64,000 nucleotides of DNA from Pseudobdellovibrionaceae bacterium (GTDB taxonomy: Bacteria > Bdellovibrionota > Bdellovibrionia > Bdellovibrionales > UBA1609), in contig JACKAM010000002.1 of assembly GCA_020635075.1 (NCBI GenBank), forward strand, positions 930,001-994,000, given 5' to 3'. The notes below the pieces were generated by a model. That model saw only the letters and a list, made by a program, of their open reading frames with translations. It searched no databases and was not told the DNA's origin. Below, one piece after another: positions 34,412 through 42,892 of this stretch. Both the position numbers and the translations under genes were made by a program. How positions within the stretch are numbered: position 1 is the first letter of the stretch; each line of letters begins with the position of its first letter.

Positions 34412-35335
34412 ATGATTTTTAAAGCGACAAAATCCATGCCACAGATGATTTTGACTTTGGCTCTGATTCTCATGGTTCCTCTTGCCTGCGCGAGTGCAGC
34501 CAAGGACAAAAAAGAAGGGGGCGAGGAGCCCGAGGAGGGGATCAGCCTGATGGCAGGCGAGGAATCCAGTTCTGCGGAGTCTCTGCAAGCGGATGAATCT
34601 GAAGAAGGGCCCGCTTCTGCGGCTGAAGTGGAAGTAGACAAAAAGACGAAAAAACAGTTGAAGAAAAGGACTAAAGGGACTGAGAAGGCCAAGGTTCAAG
34701 AAACGGAACCTAAGGTCGAGAAAGCCGAACCAGAGATTGCTCCAGAAATCGCATCGATTAAGGAGGTGGTAAAGAAGTATCAAACCACCCGAGCGGTTGG
34801 CATGAAGGTTGAAAAGAAAGTTCACCTAGCTCTAATGGACGAAGAAAAGACCGGCAAGGGTCGACTGTGGTACTCAAAGGGACGCTTGAAGATGGCGATC
34901 GCCAAACCAGAAGATTCCTTGTTGGTGATGAATGATGACATCATTTGGGTGGTCAGCAAAATGCCAGAAGAGTTTGGCGGCGCCATTCAGGTGACCAAGA
35001 TGAAGGCGGCCCAGCTAAAGAAGTCCAATGCTCTATTGGCGGTACTTTTTGGCGATGAAGCCGTCTGGGATAGGTTTGAATTGTTGAAATCAGACACGAA
35101 GAAGGGCCGCTTGACGGTCGAATTGAAGCCACGGAAGGAAGCTCATCTGGCCGATGTGATGAAAGTAAAAGTTCAGGTAGACAACAAGGCCAAGAAAATT
35201 ACAGAGATTGCCTATTGGGATGAGTTGGAAAATGAAACTTTGTATAGGTTTTCGGATGTTAAGTTTGGAGTCCGCCTGTCGAGTGGACATTTTAAATACA
35301 AGCCTCCGTCAAATGCGGATGTGACGGAAATTTAA
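34412..35335 (+). CDS. LolA-like outer-membrane lipoprotein carrier domain protein
   Basis: The N-terminus has a signal peptide (ILTLALILMVPLACASA). A low-complexity linker rich in Glu, Lys, Ser and Ala covers about 30-115. A LolA-fold domain covers about 120-307 (KGRLWYSKGRLKMAI, a DDIIWVVS strand, TVELKPRKE, ending YKPPSNADV). LolA carries lipoproteins across the periplasm from LolCDE to LolB. The charged linker of about 85 residues is unusual, so this may be a LolA paralogue. ATG at 34412 fits the AGGGGA ribosome binding site 7 nt upstream better than ATG 34406. rimO follows 9 nt later. Confidence 0.8.
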   Translation: MIFKATKSMPQMILTLALILMVPLACASAAKDKKEGGEEPEEGISLMAGEESSSAESLQADESEEGPASAAEVEVDKKTKKQLKKRTKGTEKAKVQETEPKVEKAEPEIAPEIASIKEVVKKYQTTRAVGMKVEKKVHLALMDEEKTGKGRLWYSKGRLKMAIAKPEDSLLVMNDDIIWVVSKMPEEFGGAIQVTKMKAAQLKKSNALLAVLFGDEAVWDRFELLKSDTKKGRLTVELKPRKEAHLADVMKVKVQVDNKAKKITEIAYWDELENETLYRFSDVKFGVRLSSGHFKYKPPSNADVTEI

Positions 35336-35344
35336 TCTGAGGTA

Positions 35345-36736
35345 ATGGTGACCGGGCCAAAGCAGAATCGCGGATCTTCAAAAGTTCATTTTGTCAGCCT
35401 TGGTTGTCCCAAGAACCTGGTTGATTCCGAAATCATGTTGGGTTCGCTGCTCAGCGAAGGCTATGAGGTTTCGGAAAACCCTGAGGAAGCCGAGACGATT
35501 GTCATTAATACCTGTGGTTTTATTGAGGACTCAAAAAAGGAATCCATCGAAAAGATCTTGGAAATGGCGGAACTCAAAAATTCGGGCAAGCTCAGTCGCC
35601 TGGTGGTGGCGGGATGCTTAACCCAGAGATATAAAGATGAGCTGGTTGAAGGCTTGCCCGAGGCGGATCTCTTTGTGGGCTCTGGGGAGTTTCAAAACAT
35701 TGCTCGTATTCTGCGCGAGTCGCGTGCGGGCAACAAAGAAAAACGATTTTATGATCTTCCTACTTATTTGCAGGAAGACTCGGCTCAAAGAATCAACTCC
35801 CAACCAAAGCACCGGGCCTATCTTAAGATATCTGAAGGGTGCAAAAAACGCTGTGCCTTTTGTGCCATTCCAATGATTAGAGGCAATCTTCAGTCGCGGC
35901 GCTTGGGCGGTATCGTCAGTGAGGCCAAGCTTCTGGTGGCTGGAGGGGTTAAAGAGCTGATAGTGATTTCCCATGACTTTACGGATTATGGCTGGGATCT
36001 CAAAAAGCAGTCCCCTGGGGCGATTGAAAACCCCGTGGAGCTGTTGCGGGCTTTGTCGGAGCAGTCGGGTGCCGAGTGGATTAGAGTTCTCTACATGTAT
36101 CCTGATGGAGCCACGCCGGAGCTGGTGAAGCTCATTAAAGAAAAAGACAATTTGGTTAACTACTTCGATATGCCACTTCAACACATTAATAACAATGTCC
36201 TGAAGAGAATGAATCGCCGGATGACAAGAGAGGAAATCGAAGAGGCACTGGAGAGAATTCGCATAGAAATTCCGGATGCAGTTGTCCGTACCCAGTTTAT
36301 TGTCGGCTATCCCGGCGAAACGGAAGAGGAGTTTGAGGAGCTGCTGGAGTTTGTTCGTCAGCAGGAGTTTGATCGCGTGGGCTGCTTCATGTTTTCCCAA
36401 GAGGAAAACACCAAGGCTGGAACTCTTGAGGATCAAGTCGACGAGGGAACAAAGCAACGGCGCTTTGAGCGGCTGATGAAGGTACAAAAAGAGATTAGTC
36501 GGCGAAAGCACAAGGCCTTCATAGGTAAAACTATTCGAGTTTTAGTCGAAGGAGTCAGCGAAGAGACGGAATTGCTCCTTCAGGGCCGTCATTCTCAGCA
36601 GGCGCCTGAGATCGATGGGGTCACTTACATCAGCAGTGGAGAGGCTCATCCCGGAGACATGGTGGATGTAAAGATCACTGATAGCCACGACTATGATCTG
36701 GTCGGGGAGATTGTTGACTGCGACGCAGAAGGCTAA
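35345..36736 (+). CDS. rimO: Ribosomal protein S12 methylthiotransferase RimO
   Basis: A radical-SAM enzyme that methylthiolates an Asp of ribosomal protein S12. The N-terminal MTTase domain has three cysteines (SLGCPKN, INTCGF, AGCLTQRY), the radical SAM cluster is CKKRCAFCAIP, and a TRAM domain closes the 463-residue protein. SLGCPKN and GCLTQRY distinguish RimO from MiaB. The start ATG has GAGG upstream. It is in one transcription unit with the LolA-like gene. Confidence 0.96.
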   Translation: MVTGPKQNRGSSKVHFVSLGCPKNLVDSEIMLGSLLSEGYEVSENPEEAETIVINTCGFIEDSKKESIEKILEMAELKNSGKLSRLVVAGCLTQRYKDELVEGLPEADLFVGSGEFQNIARILRESRAGNKEKRFYDLPTYLQEDSAQRINSQPKHRAYLKISEGCKKRCAFCAIPMIRGNLQSRRLGGIVSEAKLLVAGGVKELIVISHDFTDYGWDLKKQSPGAIENPVELLRALSEQSGAEWIRVLYMYPDGATPELVKLIKEKDNLVNYFDMPLQHINNNVLKRMNRRMTREEIEEALERIRIEIPDAVVRTQFIVGYPGETEEEFEELLEFVRQQEFDRVGCFMFSQEENTKAGTLEDQVDEGTKQRRFERLMKVQKEISRRKHKAFIGKTIRVLVEGVSEETELLLQGRHSQQAPEIDGVTYISSGEAHPGDMVDVKITDSHDYDLVGEIVDCDAEG

Positions 36737-36761
36737 ATAGTCGAGACCTCAGGGTTTATTG

Positions 36762-36791
36762 TTGACAGCACTGGTCATGTCTGGCTCGATT
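36762..36791 (+). promoter_or_regulatory. Candidate promoter upstream of the 25-codon ORF
   Basis: A perfect -35 box TTGACA (36762-36767) is followed by TCGATT (36786-36791), 18-nt spacing, a weak -10 box with 3/6 matches. It lies about 24 nt before the start of the small membrane ORF, in the 278-bp gap after rimO. Confidence 0.35.
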
Positions 36792-36814
36792 AGAGGAGGG
36801 CAGCGGGAGGCAAC

Positions 36815-36892
36815 ATGTTATCAGGCAACTTAGTCATGCTGTTTGTCTATTCAGTCGTGATTTTCTTTGTAGTGAACGCTCTCGTTAACTAA
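36815..36892 (+). CDS. 25-residue predicted single-pass membrane peptide
   Basis: The short frame ATG (36815) to TAA (36892) encodes MLSGNLVMLFVYSVVIFF followed by VVNALVN: a six-residue polar start, one hydrophobic helix of about 16 residues, and a short polar end. GGGAGG lies about 5 nt before the ATG, with a second GAGGAGGG further upstream, so translation is likely. The peptide resembles in form the small single-pass subunits that join membrane enzymes (such as CydX or KdpF), but it is not recognisably any of them. It stands alone between rimO and an outer-membrane protein gene. Confidence 0.5.
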   Translation: MLSGNLVMLFVYSVVIFFVVNALVN

Positions 36893-36910
36893 ATACGACT
36901 GTACACGAAT

Positions 36911-36940
36911 CAGACAGTTTATCTTTTCTACCTGTAAAAT
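36911..36940 (+). promoter_or_regulatory. Candidate promoter for the barrel protein gene
   Basis: CAGACA (36911-36916) and TAAAAT (36935-36940) with an 18-nt spacer match consensus at 4/6 and 5/6. It is about 87 nt before the ATG at 37027. The 134-nt gap otherwise holds nothing I can identify. Confidence 0.3.
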
Positions 36941-37026
36941 AGTTTCGGCATTCATAAGTCGTTGAGGTTAGGCTGCTTCTTGGTTATCTCAGATATGCTA
37001 GCCGAACCCCTAATTTGACAGAGATC

Positions 37027-38250
37027 ATGCGCCTAATATCCTTAGTGTACCTTATTCTGATTGTTCTATGGGCTGGTCAGGCTCAGGCACTGGATTTTCC
37101 GAAGTTGTTTGAGAGCGCCAAGGTCCTGCCTGTCGGGCAAAGCACTTTTTCAGTATCCATGAACTACGCCCCTCTTGATCAGGAGATTAATGGGTCAAGC
37201 CTTGATTCTCGCAACACGGAAAGACTTCTTCGCGAGGTCAGTTGGGGGGAATTGATCGCCAATACGCCTGAGGCCAACAGGGGCGCCCTGAAGGAGCTTC
37301 AGCAGCAAAGTGGACAAAAGGACTCTGATGTTCTCGCCCGGGAGTATGTTCGCGCCACGGGCTATCGGGTGGCGCTAAAGCCCTTTTGGGGATTTGGTCT
37401 GGGCGACAGATGGACCGTTGGGGCCCGGGTGCCGCTTATTATGGAAAGCAGGGATGTGGTGCGCAGGATGGAATGGACTGATGTTCGTCCGAGCGGAATG
37501 AACTTACTGGGGCATCAGGCGAGCTCTGGATTGGGTCGAATCCAGGCAGCATCCGTAACTGGTCCAAGCTCGATTGAAGGGTTTGACTCTGGATGGCGGT
37601 ACCACATTGGCGATGTGGAGATCATGGGTCAATATCTCATGGCTGAGGGGTTGGGATGGGCCTGGGCACTTAGGCAAAAGCTTGTTCTCCCAACCTCACC
37701 CCCCCCGGACCCCTACAACCTAGACCCCATTCTCACCAACGAAGGGCAGACAGATTTGGGTTTGGATTCCTTGGTCGAGTGGAGGGTGACAAGGGACTGG
37801 AGCCTATTGGCTTCTGCAGGTTATCTGGTTCAGTTACGGGATCGGGTGGCCATGAGGATTCCAGATGACCGTAGAGCTTTTATGCAGGGGGGAGTTGATC
37901 GGGATGTTGAGCGCAACGCCGGAGATATCGCGACGGCGGAGCTGCTCCTTCGCTACTCGCTGGGAAAGACCCTGCAGATCAAGGCCGGCTATATGTACTC
38001 GGAGAGACAAAAGGATGAATTTCAGGGCAAAGCATTCTCGGCTGACCGATATGCCTATTTGGCCGAAGGCACCGAACAAAAAGTAACAGTGGGACGACTT
38101 GGGCTCAGTTATATTCCCAGGGAGCTGACTCGCTTGTGGGCGCGACAGCTGAGGTTGCTGGCGGCACATGTAGAGATGTATTCCCTCATGGCGGCACGTT
38201 CGGGATCTCCGGACCCCATCACCGAACTGGGTCTATCCTTCTCCTACTGA
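37027..38250 (+). CDS. Probable outer-membrane beta-barrel protein
   Basis: The ATG at 37027 starts a signal peptide (ISLVYLILIVLWAGQAQA). The rest has alternating polar/hydrophobic strands (for example WTVGARVPLIM, GDVEIMGQYLMA, WSLLASAGYLVQL, LQIKAGYMYSER) and ends in LGLSFSY, the aromatic terminal residue recognised by the Bam complex. Together these point to an outer-membrane barrel of about 400 residues. A porin-like or transporter function is possible but no family is recognised. It converges with hpt, overlapping its stop by 7 bp. Confidence 0.75.
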   Translation: MRLISLVYLILIVLWAGQAQALDFPKLFESAKVLPVGQSTFSVSMNYAPLDQEINGSSLDSRNTERLLREVSWGELIANTPEANRGALKELQQQSGQKDSDVLAREYVRATGYRVALKPFWGFGLGDRWTVGARVPLIMESRDVVRRMEWTDVRPSGMNLLGHQASSGLGRIQAASVTGPSSIEGFDSGWRYHIGDVEIMGQYLMAEGLGWAWALRQKLVLPTSPPPDPYNLDPILTNEGQTDLGLDSLVEWRVTRDWSLLASAGYLVQLRDRVAMRIPDDRRAFMQGGVDRDVERNAGDIATAELLLRYSLGKTLQIKAGYMYSERQKDEFQGKAFSADRYAYLAEGTEQKVTVGRLGLSYIPRELTRLWARQLRLLAAHVEMYSLMAARSGSPDPITELGLSFSY

Positions 38251-38759
38251 GCAAAAATAAAGATGTCTCTGTAATTTCGGCCCTTTTCGTCGGAGTCCAT
38301 GCCGTACCCGATGACGAACCGATCATCTATGGTCCGGCCTACATAATCCGGCTTAATCGGAAGCTCTCGTCGGGCGGGTTTATCAAGGAGGGCGACAATC
38401 TTAAGAGAGGCCGGGCGAGAGGCAATAAGTCTCTGCTCTAAAAAGCTCAAAGTTCTCCCGGCATCAATAATCTCCTCAATTATCAGTACGTGGCGATTAG
38501 AGATATCCATTGAAATATCTTTGATGATTTTGACATTTTGACCTCGGGGAGAGGTTAGGTGCACAAAATCCACAGTTTGAGGCAAGCGGATCTTTCTCAT
38601 CAAATCGGCAACAAACAAAACCGAGCCCTTAAGGGGGCAGATGAGGACGATATCCTTGCCCTGATAATCCTGTTCGATTTCTTCAGCCAGGCGGCCGACC
38701 ATCTCATCGATCTCAGCCGCAGAAATGTAAGAAATCATATTGTCGCGCAGTTGGCCCAT
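38244..38759 (-). CDS. hpt: Hypoxanthine phosphoribosyltransferase
   Basis: It converts hypoxanthine and guanine with PRPP to IMP and GMP. The 171-residue protein has the PRPP loop VLIIEEIIDAGRTL, the substrate region FVIGYGMDSDEKGRNY and the early CPLKGSVLF typical of bacterial HPRT. ATG at 38759 has GAGG 6 nt upstream. The TPR-protein stop is 8 nt before, so it is likely the last gene of the BatE-like...bamD block or has a local promoter. It complements the purine-base release by the punA operon. Confidence 0.95.
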   Translation of the reverse strand: MGQLRDNMISYISAAEIDEMVGRLAEEIEQDYQGKDIVLICPLKGSVLFVADLMRKIRLPQTVDFVHLTSPRGQNVKIIKDISMDISNRHVLIIEEIIDAGRTLSFLEQRLIASRPASLKIVALLDKPARRELPIKPDYVGRTIDDRFVIGYGMDSDEKGRNYRDIFIFAQ

Positions 38760-38767
38760 CTTTTACC

Positions 38768-39520
38768 TCAAAGGTTTAATAAGTCAGAATTTTTTGTCAC
38801 TTCCACAGACTGAGCCTGGGCCAAAAGCCGTTTGGCCTCTGGGTGTTCAGGTTCGCGCTGAATAACAGCTTCCCATTGGGCCACCGCCTCGGGCACCTGT
38901 CCGGAATCATAAAAAAGCTGTCCCAACCGAATACGAGCTGTAACAAATGCGGGGAAGTCGCGAACGAGATTTCGCAGCTCTTTAATAGCCTTGGTGAAAT
39001 CCTCAAGCTTAACGAAGCACTCGGCAATTTTCATGGTCAATTCCGGTTTGCGCGCGGATAGACTTAGGGCTTTAAAGTACTGTTCAAGTCCTTCCTTGGT
39101 GCGACCATATCGGCAGTAAAGCTCGCCCAGCTCATCATGTTTGATGGCCAACTTTTCGTTGATATAAGGATCGGAATCGGTCTTTTGCCGATCTAACATA
39201 GCCTGGGCTTCTTCAAAAACTTTTCGGCCCTCGTCATAACGGCCAAGGTCATTGAGAATAATGCTCAGGCCAATAGACGCATCTGTGAAAGAGGGCTGAA
39301 TCTCCAGGGCCCGTCGAAAGGCGCGAATGGCTTTATTGAACTTGCCTTGATCGTAGTAGATGGTGCCAAGCATGTGAAAGATATCAGCAGTCTTGGTGCC
39401 CCTGAGGATGAGCTGATTCAGCAGCGGTTCAGCGGCCGAGTATTTATTGAGCTTAAAATGCTCCTTGGCCGCGCTAAGAAGCTCGTCTTGGTTATCGCTG
39501 TAATTCATTGCCAATTTCAT
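38768..39520 (-). CDS. TPR-repeat protein
   Basis: The 250-residue protein is built of tetratricopeptide repeats (AADIFHMLGTIYYDQGK-like units, YDEGRKVFEEA, GELYCRYGRTKEGLEQYF, RIRLGQLFYDSGQVPEA). There is no signal peptide, so it is cytoplasmic or at the inner membrane face and probably mediates protein contacts. Two ATGs, 39520 and 39508, both lie within the end of bamD, overlapping it by up to 29 nt, so coupled translation is expected. The specific partner is unknown. Myxobacterial and Bdellovibrio-like genomes are rich in such proteins. Confidence 0.85.
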   Translation of the reverse strand: MKLAMNYSDNQDELLSAAKEHFKLNKYSAAEPLLNQLILRGTKTADIFHMLGTIYYDQGKFNKAIRAFRRALEIQPSFTDASIGLSIILNDLGRYDEGRKVFEEAQAMLDRQKTDSDPYINEKLAIKHDELGELYCRYGRTKEGLEQYFKALSLSARKPELTMKIAECFVKLEDFTKAIKELRNLVRDFPAFVTARIRLGQLFYDSGQVPEAVAQWEAVIQREPEHPEAKRLLAQAQSVEVTKNSDLLNL

Positions 39521-40244
39521 CCTTTAGTTTTTTGGCTTCGCTGGAGTCTGGGTGCTGTGAAATTAACCGATCGTACAAAGAGCGGGCCTTAGGCAAATCC
39601 TTTAACTTGAAGGAGCTAAAGGCGGCGCCGTAAAGAGCTCTGGGTTCATAGCCCAAATTTGGGTACTCGGCTAACAAATCTTCGAAGCGGCCAAGAGCAC
39701 TGTCGAACTGGTCTCGGGAAAAATAGAAATCAGCTATGTACAGTTCTTTGTTGGCAAGCTTTTTCAAGCAGGCCGTTTTGTGTTCGTTGGCTTTGGTGAC
39801 AAACTCACTTCGAGGAAAGGATTGAATCACCTCATTGAAATAAAGAATCGCCTTCCCCGCTAAGGAGAGGTCCCGGTCAATCGTTTCAGGAAGCTGATTG
39901 TAGTAGCTCATGGCGAGGCGAAAAGTGACGTAGTCTATCTTAGGGTGACGGGGATGAAAGTCCTTAAAAATCTGATAAGCACTTTGAGACTCAATATAAC
40001 TTTCTCGTTTATAGTGAATGTCCGCCACACGAAGTTCGGCTTCCAAAGCCAGTTTGCTGTAGGGGTGTTTATTCTTGACGTCCATGTATTGTGCGATGGC
40101 CTCTTCATAGCGCTCGTCTTTTTCAAAGCGCTGGGCGTACTCGAACGAACCCTCGGCCGTATTGGCGTCAATCTTTTCGGATGTTGAACAGGAGGAGACA
40201 AGGGCAAGGGCTAATAAGGCTGTAAACCATGACAGAGTTTTCAT
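39492..40244 (-). CDS. bamD: Outer-membrane assembly lipoprotein BamD
   Basis: BamD is an essential lipoprotein of the BAM complex that inserts beta-barrel proteins. The signal peptide ends in lipobox VSSC (Cys19). Five TPR-like repeats follow (AAEGSFEYAQRF-like, YEEAIAQYMDVKNKHP, SYIESQSAYQIFKDFHP, DRDLSLAGKAILYFNEVI). The 250 residues match the family. The ATG has no purine-rich Shine-Dalgarno site; the sequence just before it is pyrimidine-rich (GCCCTCT), and a promoter ends a few bases upstream. The next gene overlaps its 3' end. Confidence 0.92.
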   Translation of the reverse strand: MKTLSWFTALLALALVSSCSTSEKIDANTAEGSFEYAQRFEKDERYEEAIAQYMDVKNKHPYSKLALEAELRVADIHYKRESYIESQSAYQIFKDFHPRHPKIDYVTFRLAMSYYNQLPETIDRDLSLAGKAILYFNEVIQSFPRSEFVTKANEHKTACLKKLANKELYIADFYFSRDQFDSALGRFEDLLAEYPNLGYEPRALYGAAFSSFKLKDLPKARSLYDRLISQHPDSSEAKKLKDEIGNELQR

Positions 40245-40251
40245 AGAGGGC

Positions 40252-40281
40252 AGTCTAATGTTCGGCGGGTCACTAAGTCAA
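40252..40281 (-). promoter_or_regulatory. Promoter of bamD, possibly giving a leaderless mRNA
   Basis: On the minus strand TTGACT (40281-40276) and TAGACT (40257-40252), spaced 18 nt, match consensus at 5/6 and 4/6. The -10 box ends only 7 nt before the bamD ATG at 40244, so transcription would begin at or next to the start codon. Confidence 0.45.
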
Positions 40282-40341
40282 TAGAGATGGAGCTTCCGGG
40301 TGCCCCCCATTTGCTCCTAAAGCCCTGATAATACAAAGATT

Positions 40342-41403
40342 TTAAGTTCTAAATCCAGTCAAATGAAGGTAGACGCTGGTTATAGTCACCTTAAGGGCGC
40401 TGGCGACAGGGATCGAAATCAGCATTCCCAGGACGCCCATGAGCTGTGCTCCGATGATAATCGCAATAACCACCGTAATTGGGTGGAGATCGACGATTTT
40501 GGCCACCACCATGGGAATGAGAAAAAGGGCATCCACAATCTGTGCGGCAAGGTAGACCATCATAACTAAAAACAGGCCGAGAGTGGATTCGCCGTTAATC
40601 AGGGCGATGATCAGGGCCGGGACGGCGCCAATGAATGGGCCAATATAGGGAATCAGGTTGGTGAGGGCGGCGAATATTGCCAAAAGCGTTGCGTACCTGG
40701 CGCCGAGAACAAACAGTCCTACCCAAACGACCACGCCAACAAAGGCAGCCTCCAGAAGTCTGGCGCGAACAAACTGACCGATTTGGCCATTAATCTGGGA
40801 ATATAGATTTAGCACCATTTCAAATATATTATTTGGGACCATGGCGAGAAGAATTTTTGAAAACGTTCGACCGTCTTTGAGGAGAAAAAAGGCAAAAAAC
40901 GGAGCCAGAATAAGAGTGGTAAACAGCTTAGTGACCAAGGTGGGGAGATCTTCAAAAATCGAGGACGTCCAGCCGAGAAGGGTGGTCTCTACCTGATCAC
41001 TGATGTCGACAGTAAACAGCGTGCCGGAAAATGAGGCCAGCCGCTCCTCTGTGTCTTCGATCATGCGGATAGTCCCCTCAATATACTTGGGCAGCTCTGA
41101 CTTGAGGCTTGTTACCTGATCAGAGATAAATGGGAAAGTGGCTGAAACTAACCCTCCAAACAAAAGGGTCACCAAAGCAAATACTATAATAATGGCAAGA
41201 ATTCGGTGGATACCCTTTCGCTCGAGAAAATTAACCACGGGGCTTAGCATATAGCTAAACACAAAGGCTAAAAGCGACGAAACCAACATGTTCTCAACGG
41301 TTAAGAGGATAACAAAGAAAAGACCGATCACGCCAAGGAAGGAAACCAAGCGGATCAACTGCTCGCGCTGCAGGCGGCGGGCAAAAGTGGTTTTTGACGT
41401 CAT
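40342..41403 (-). CDS. AI-2E family transporter (PerM/TqsA-like permease)
   Basis: The 353-residue inner-membrane protein has about eight hydrophobic segments in the family layout: two N-terminal pairs (VSFLGVIGLFFVILLTV, LAFVFSYMLSPVVNFLERKG), a periplasmic helical part (about 95-150), and the C-terminal group with NLIPYIGPFIGAVPA and IGAQLMGVLGMLISIPVA. Family members export AI-2 or act as antiporters; the substrate here is unknown. The ATG overlaps the cNMP-binding gene stop by 4 nt (ATGA), so the two are translationally coupled. Confidence 0.93.
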   Translation of the reverse strand: MTSKTTFARRLQREQLIRLVSFLGVIGLFFVILLTVENMLVSSLLAFVFSYMLSPVVNFLERKGIHRILAIIIVFALVTLLFGGLVSATFPFISDQVTSLKSELPKYIEGTIRMIEDTEERLASFSGTLFTVDISDQVETTLLGWTSSIFEDLPTLVTKLFTTLILAPFFAFFLLKDGRTFSKILLAMVPNNIFEMVLNLYSQINGQIGQFVRARLLEAAFVGVVVWVGLFVLGARYATLLAIFAALTNLIPYIGPFIGAVPALIIALINGESTLGLFLVMMVYLAAQIVDALFLIPMVVAKIVDLHPITVVIAIIIGAQLMGVLGMLISIPVASALKVTITSVYLHLTGFRT

Positions 41404-41948
41404 TCCTGATCCTGTTGATTCAGATTTCGAATTTCCCTTCTCAGGCGGGTGACTTTGTCGGCGGTTTCCTTCAGTCGTCGACCGAGAACTTCGCCAAGGC
41501 GACCTAAAATCTTCACCCCAGTCGAGGGGTTGCGCTCTACAATTTCCATAAGGTCGGGCTTGAAGAATCCAATCAGCGTTGTCTCTTCGCAGGCGACAGC
41601 GGTTGCCGTCCGACGCCCCTTCTCTTCAACCAATGAAAGTTCGCCAAAAAAATCCCCTGGCCCGAGACGGGTAATATGGACAGTGCCGGCATCCCTGTCT
41701 TGGACCTGAGGGTCTTCGACAAAAATGTCCACCGTTCCCCGGGCTAAGATATACATACCAATTCCGATTTCGCCTTGCTTGAAAACGGTCTCGCCCGGAT
41801 GGAAGGTTCTTACGTGGACAAGGTCGCGCAAAAACTGAAGTTCTTTCTTCGATAAAGATTCAAAAAGGAAGTTGCGGCCAAGGACTTGGCTAACGTCATT
41901 ACGCTCTTCGGCCCGACGAAAGATGTTATCCCATAAGGTGTTTACCAT
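41400..41948 (-). CDS. Cyclic-nucleotide-binding domain protein without HTH
   Basis: Residues about 28-150 form a Crp/Fnr-type cNMP-binding barrel (LFESLSKKELQFL, GETVFKQGEIGIGMYILARG, GDFFGELSLVEEKGRRTATA). The phosphate-binding cassette FGELSL...RRTATA is close to functional consensus. No DNA-binding HTH follows; instead there is a Lys/Arg-rich helix (VTRLRREIRNLNQQDQE). It is therefore a sensor rather than a transcription factor and may regulate the coupled AI-2E permease. It starts by overlapping the BatE-like gene by 7 bp. Confidence 0.9.
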   Translation of the reverse strand: MVNTLWDNIFRRAEERNDVSQVLGRNFLFESLSKKELQFLRDLVHVRTFHPGETVFKQGEIGIGMYILARGTVDIFVEDPQVQDRDAGTVHITRLGPGDFFGELSLVEEKGRRTATAVACEETTLIGFFKPDLMEIVERNPSTGVKILGRLGEVLGRRLKETADKVTRLRREIRNLNQQDQE

Positions 41949-42754
41949 GGTCTGCGCCCCGAAGAGTGGAAGAGGGATTCAGTTCGTACCCAACCGGTCA
42001 ATCCACCAGGGTAGGTGACCTGCGCCCAATCCTTAATCGCTTGTTTGATTATAACCTCATGACCCTCGAGCAGTTCAAACAGACTTGCATCTTCTAGACT
42101 TGGCCCCGAGTGTACATCTAGCCGCTTAGTTATCACCGTCGCCCGGGGCTGAAAAGTGTCATAGGCCTTAGTGGCTCCCAGGGAGGCGAATCCCAAAAAA
42201 CCTAAGATACAGAGGATGCCAAAATAGGGAATTGCCGGCAGCGGGGTTTCGTAGCGAAGTGAATCCCGTCTTCGCGCCCAGTAGCGAATGGTGAACACTC
42301 CGCTTAAAAGAAGAAATAGGGCGTTAAAAGCCAGCGCCCGGTTTAGAGAAATTCGCGACAAAAGGTCTGAGCGGAAGGCTTCCCAATTGTTCATGGCTCC
42401 CGAATTAAGGGGACCCATTTGCTTTGCGGCGAACCGCAAGGCCTGACGAGCCAGGGAAAAATCAGGATCAACGTATAATGCCTTGCGCCAGGCGCCAACA
42501 GCCCGGCCTCTTTGATCGAGCTGAAAGTCGGTGAGTCCCAGGTTGTATAAAACAAATTTGTTATCAGGGGACTTTTCCAAGGCTTCGAGGAACAGGCCCT
42601 GGGCTTTTGTCAGCTCACCTTTTTGGTAGCTTTGTAAGCCAGACTGATAAATGTCTGCCGCAGAATCCCTTGAGGCCGTTATCTCTCCAAATGCAGGGGC
42701 GGAGGTGGCTAAGAAAAGAGTGAGTCCAGCTGCCAGTTTGTGAAGTTTATGCAT
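41942..42754 (-). CDS. TPR and SH3-domain membrane protein (BatE-like)
   Basis: After a signal peptide (LAAGLTLFLATSAPAFG) come TPR repeats (about 32-105: ADIYQSGLQSYQKGELTKAQGLF, NKFVLYNLGLTDFQLDQRGRA), two membrane helices (about 138-155 and 170-192) and a bacterial SH3 domain (about 205-255, VHSGPSLEDASLFELLEGH ... GWVRTESL). This order is that of BatE of the Bat aerotolerance loci, though no vWA-domain bat genes are nearby. ATG at 42754 with AGGA upstream is preferred to an ATG 27 nt earlier. It is the first gene of the block running to AI-2E. Confidence 0.8.
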   Translation of the reverse strand: MHKLHKLAAGLTLFLATSAPAFGEITASRDSAADIYQSGLQSYQKGELTKAQGLFLEALEKSPDNKFVLYNLGLTDFQLDQRGRAVGAWRKALYVDPDFSLARQALRFAAKQMGPLNSGAMNNWEAFRSDLLSRISLNRALAFNALFLLLSGVFTIRYWARRRDSLRYETPLPAIPYFGILCILGFLGFASLGATKAYDTFQPRATVITKRLDVHSGPSLEDASLFELLEGHEVIIKQAIKDWAQVTYPGGLTGWVRTESLFHSSGRRPW

Positions 42755-42892
42755 GAATCCTAGTCTAGAAAGAATGGGCATTTTTGTCTATCCCGGGCCA
42801 TCAGTTTTTGCAGAGTGGCTGTGTGCCATGAGTTGCTGCAACAAGGGTCCTGGGAGTAGACTTTGAGGACTTTTGAGAGGAATGAGGAGACT

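Noticed and set aside
35618..36511. Long minus-strand ORF opposite rimO
   Set aside because: Antisense to a certain gene and lacking any known motif.
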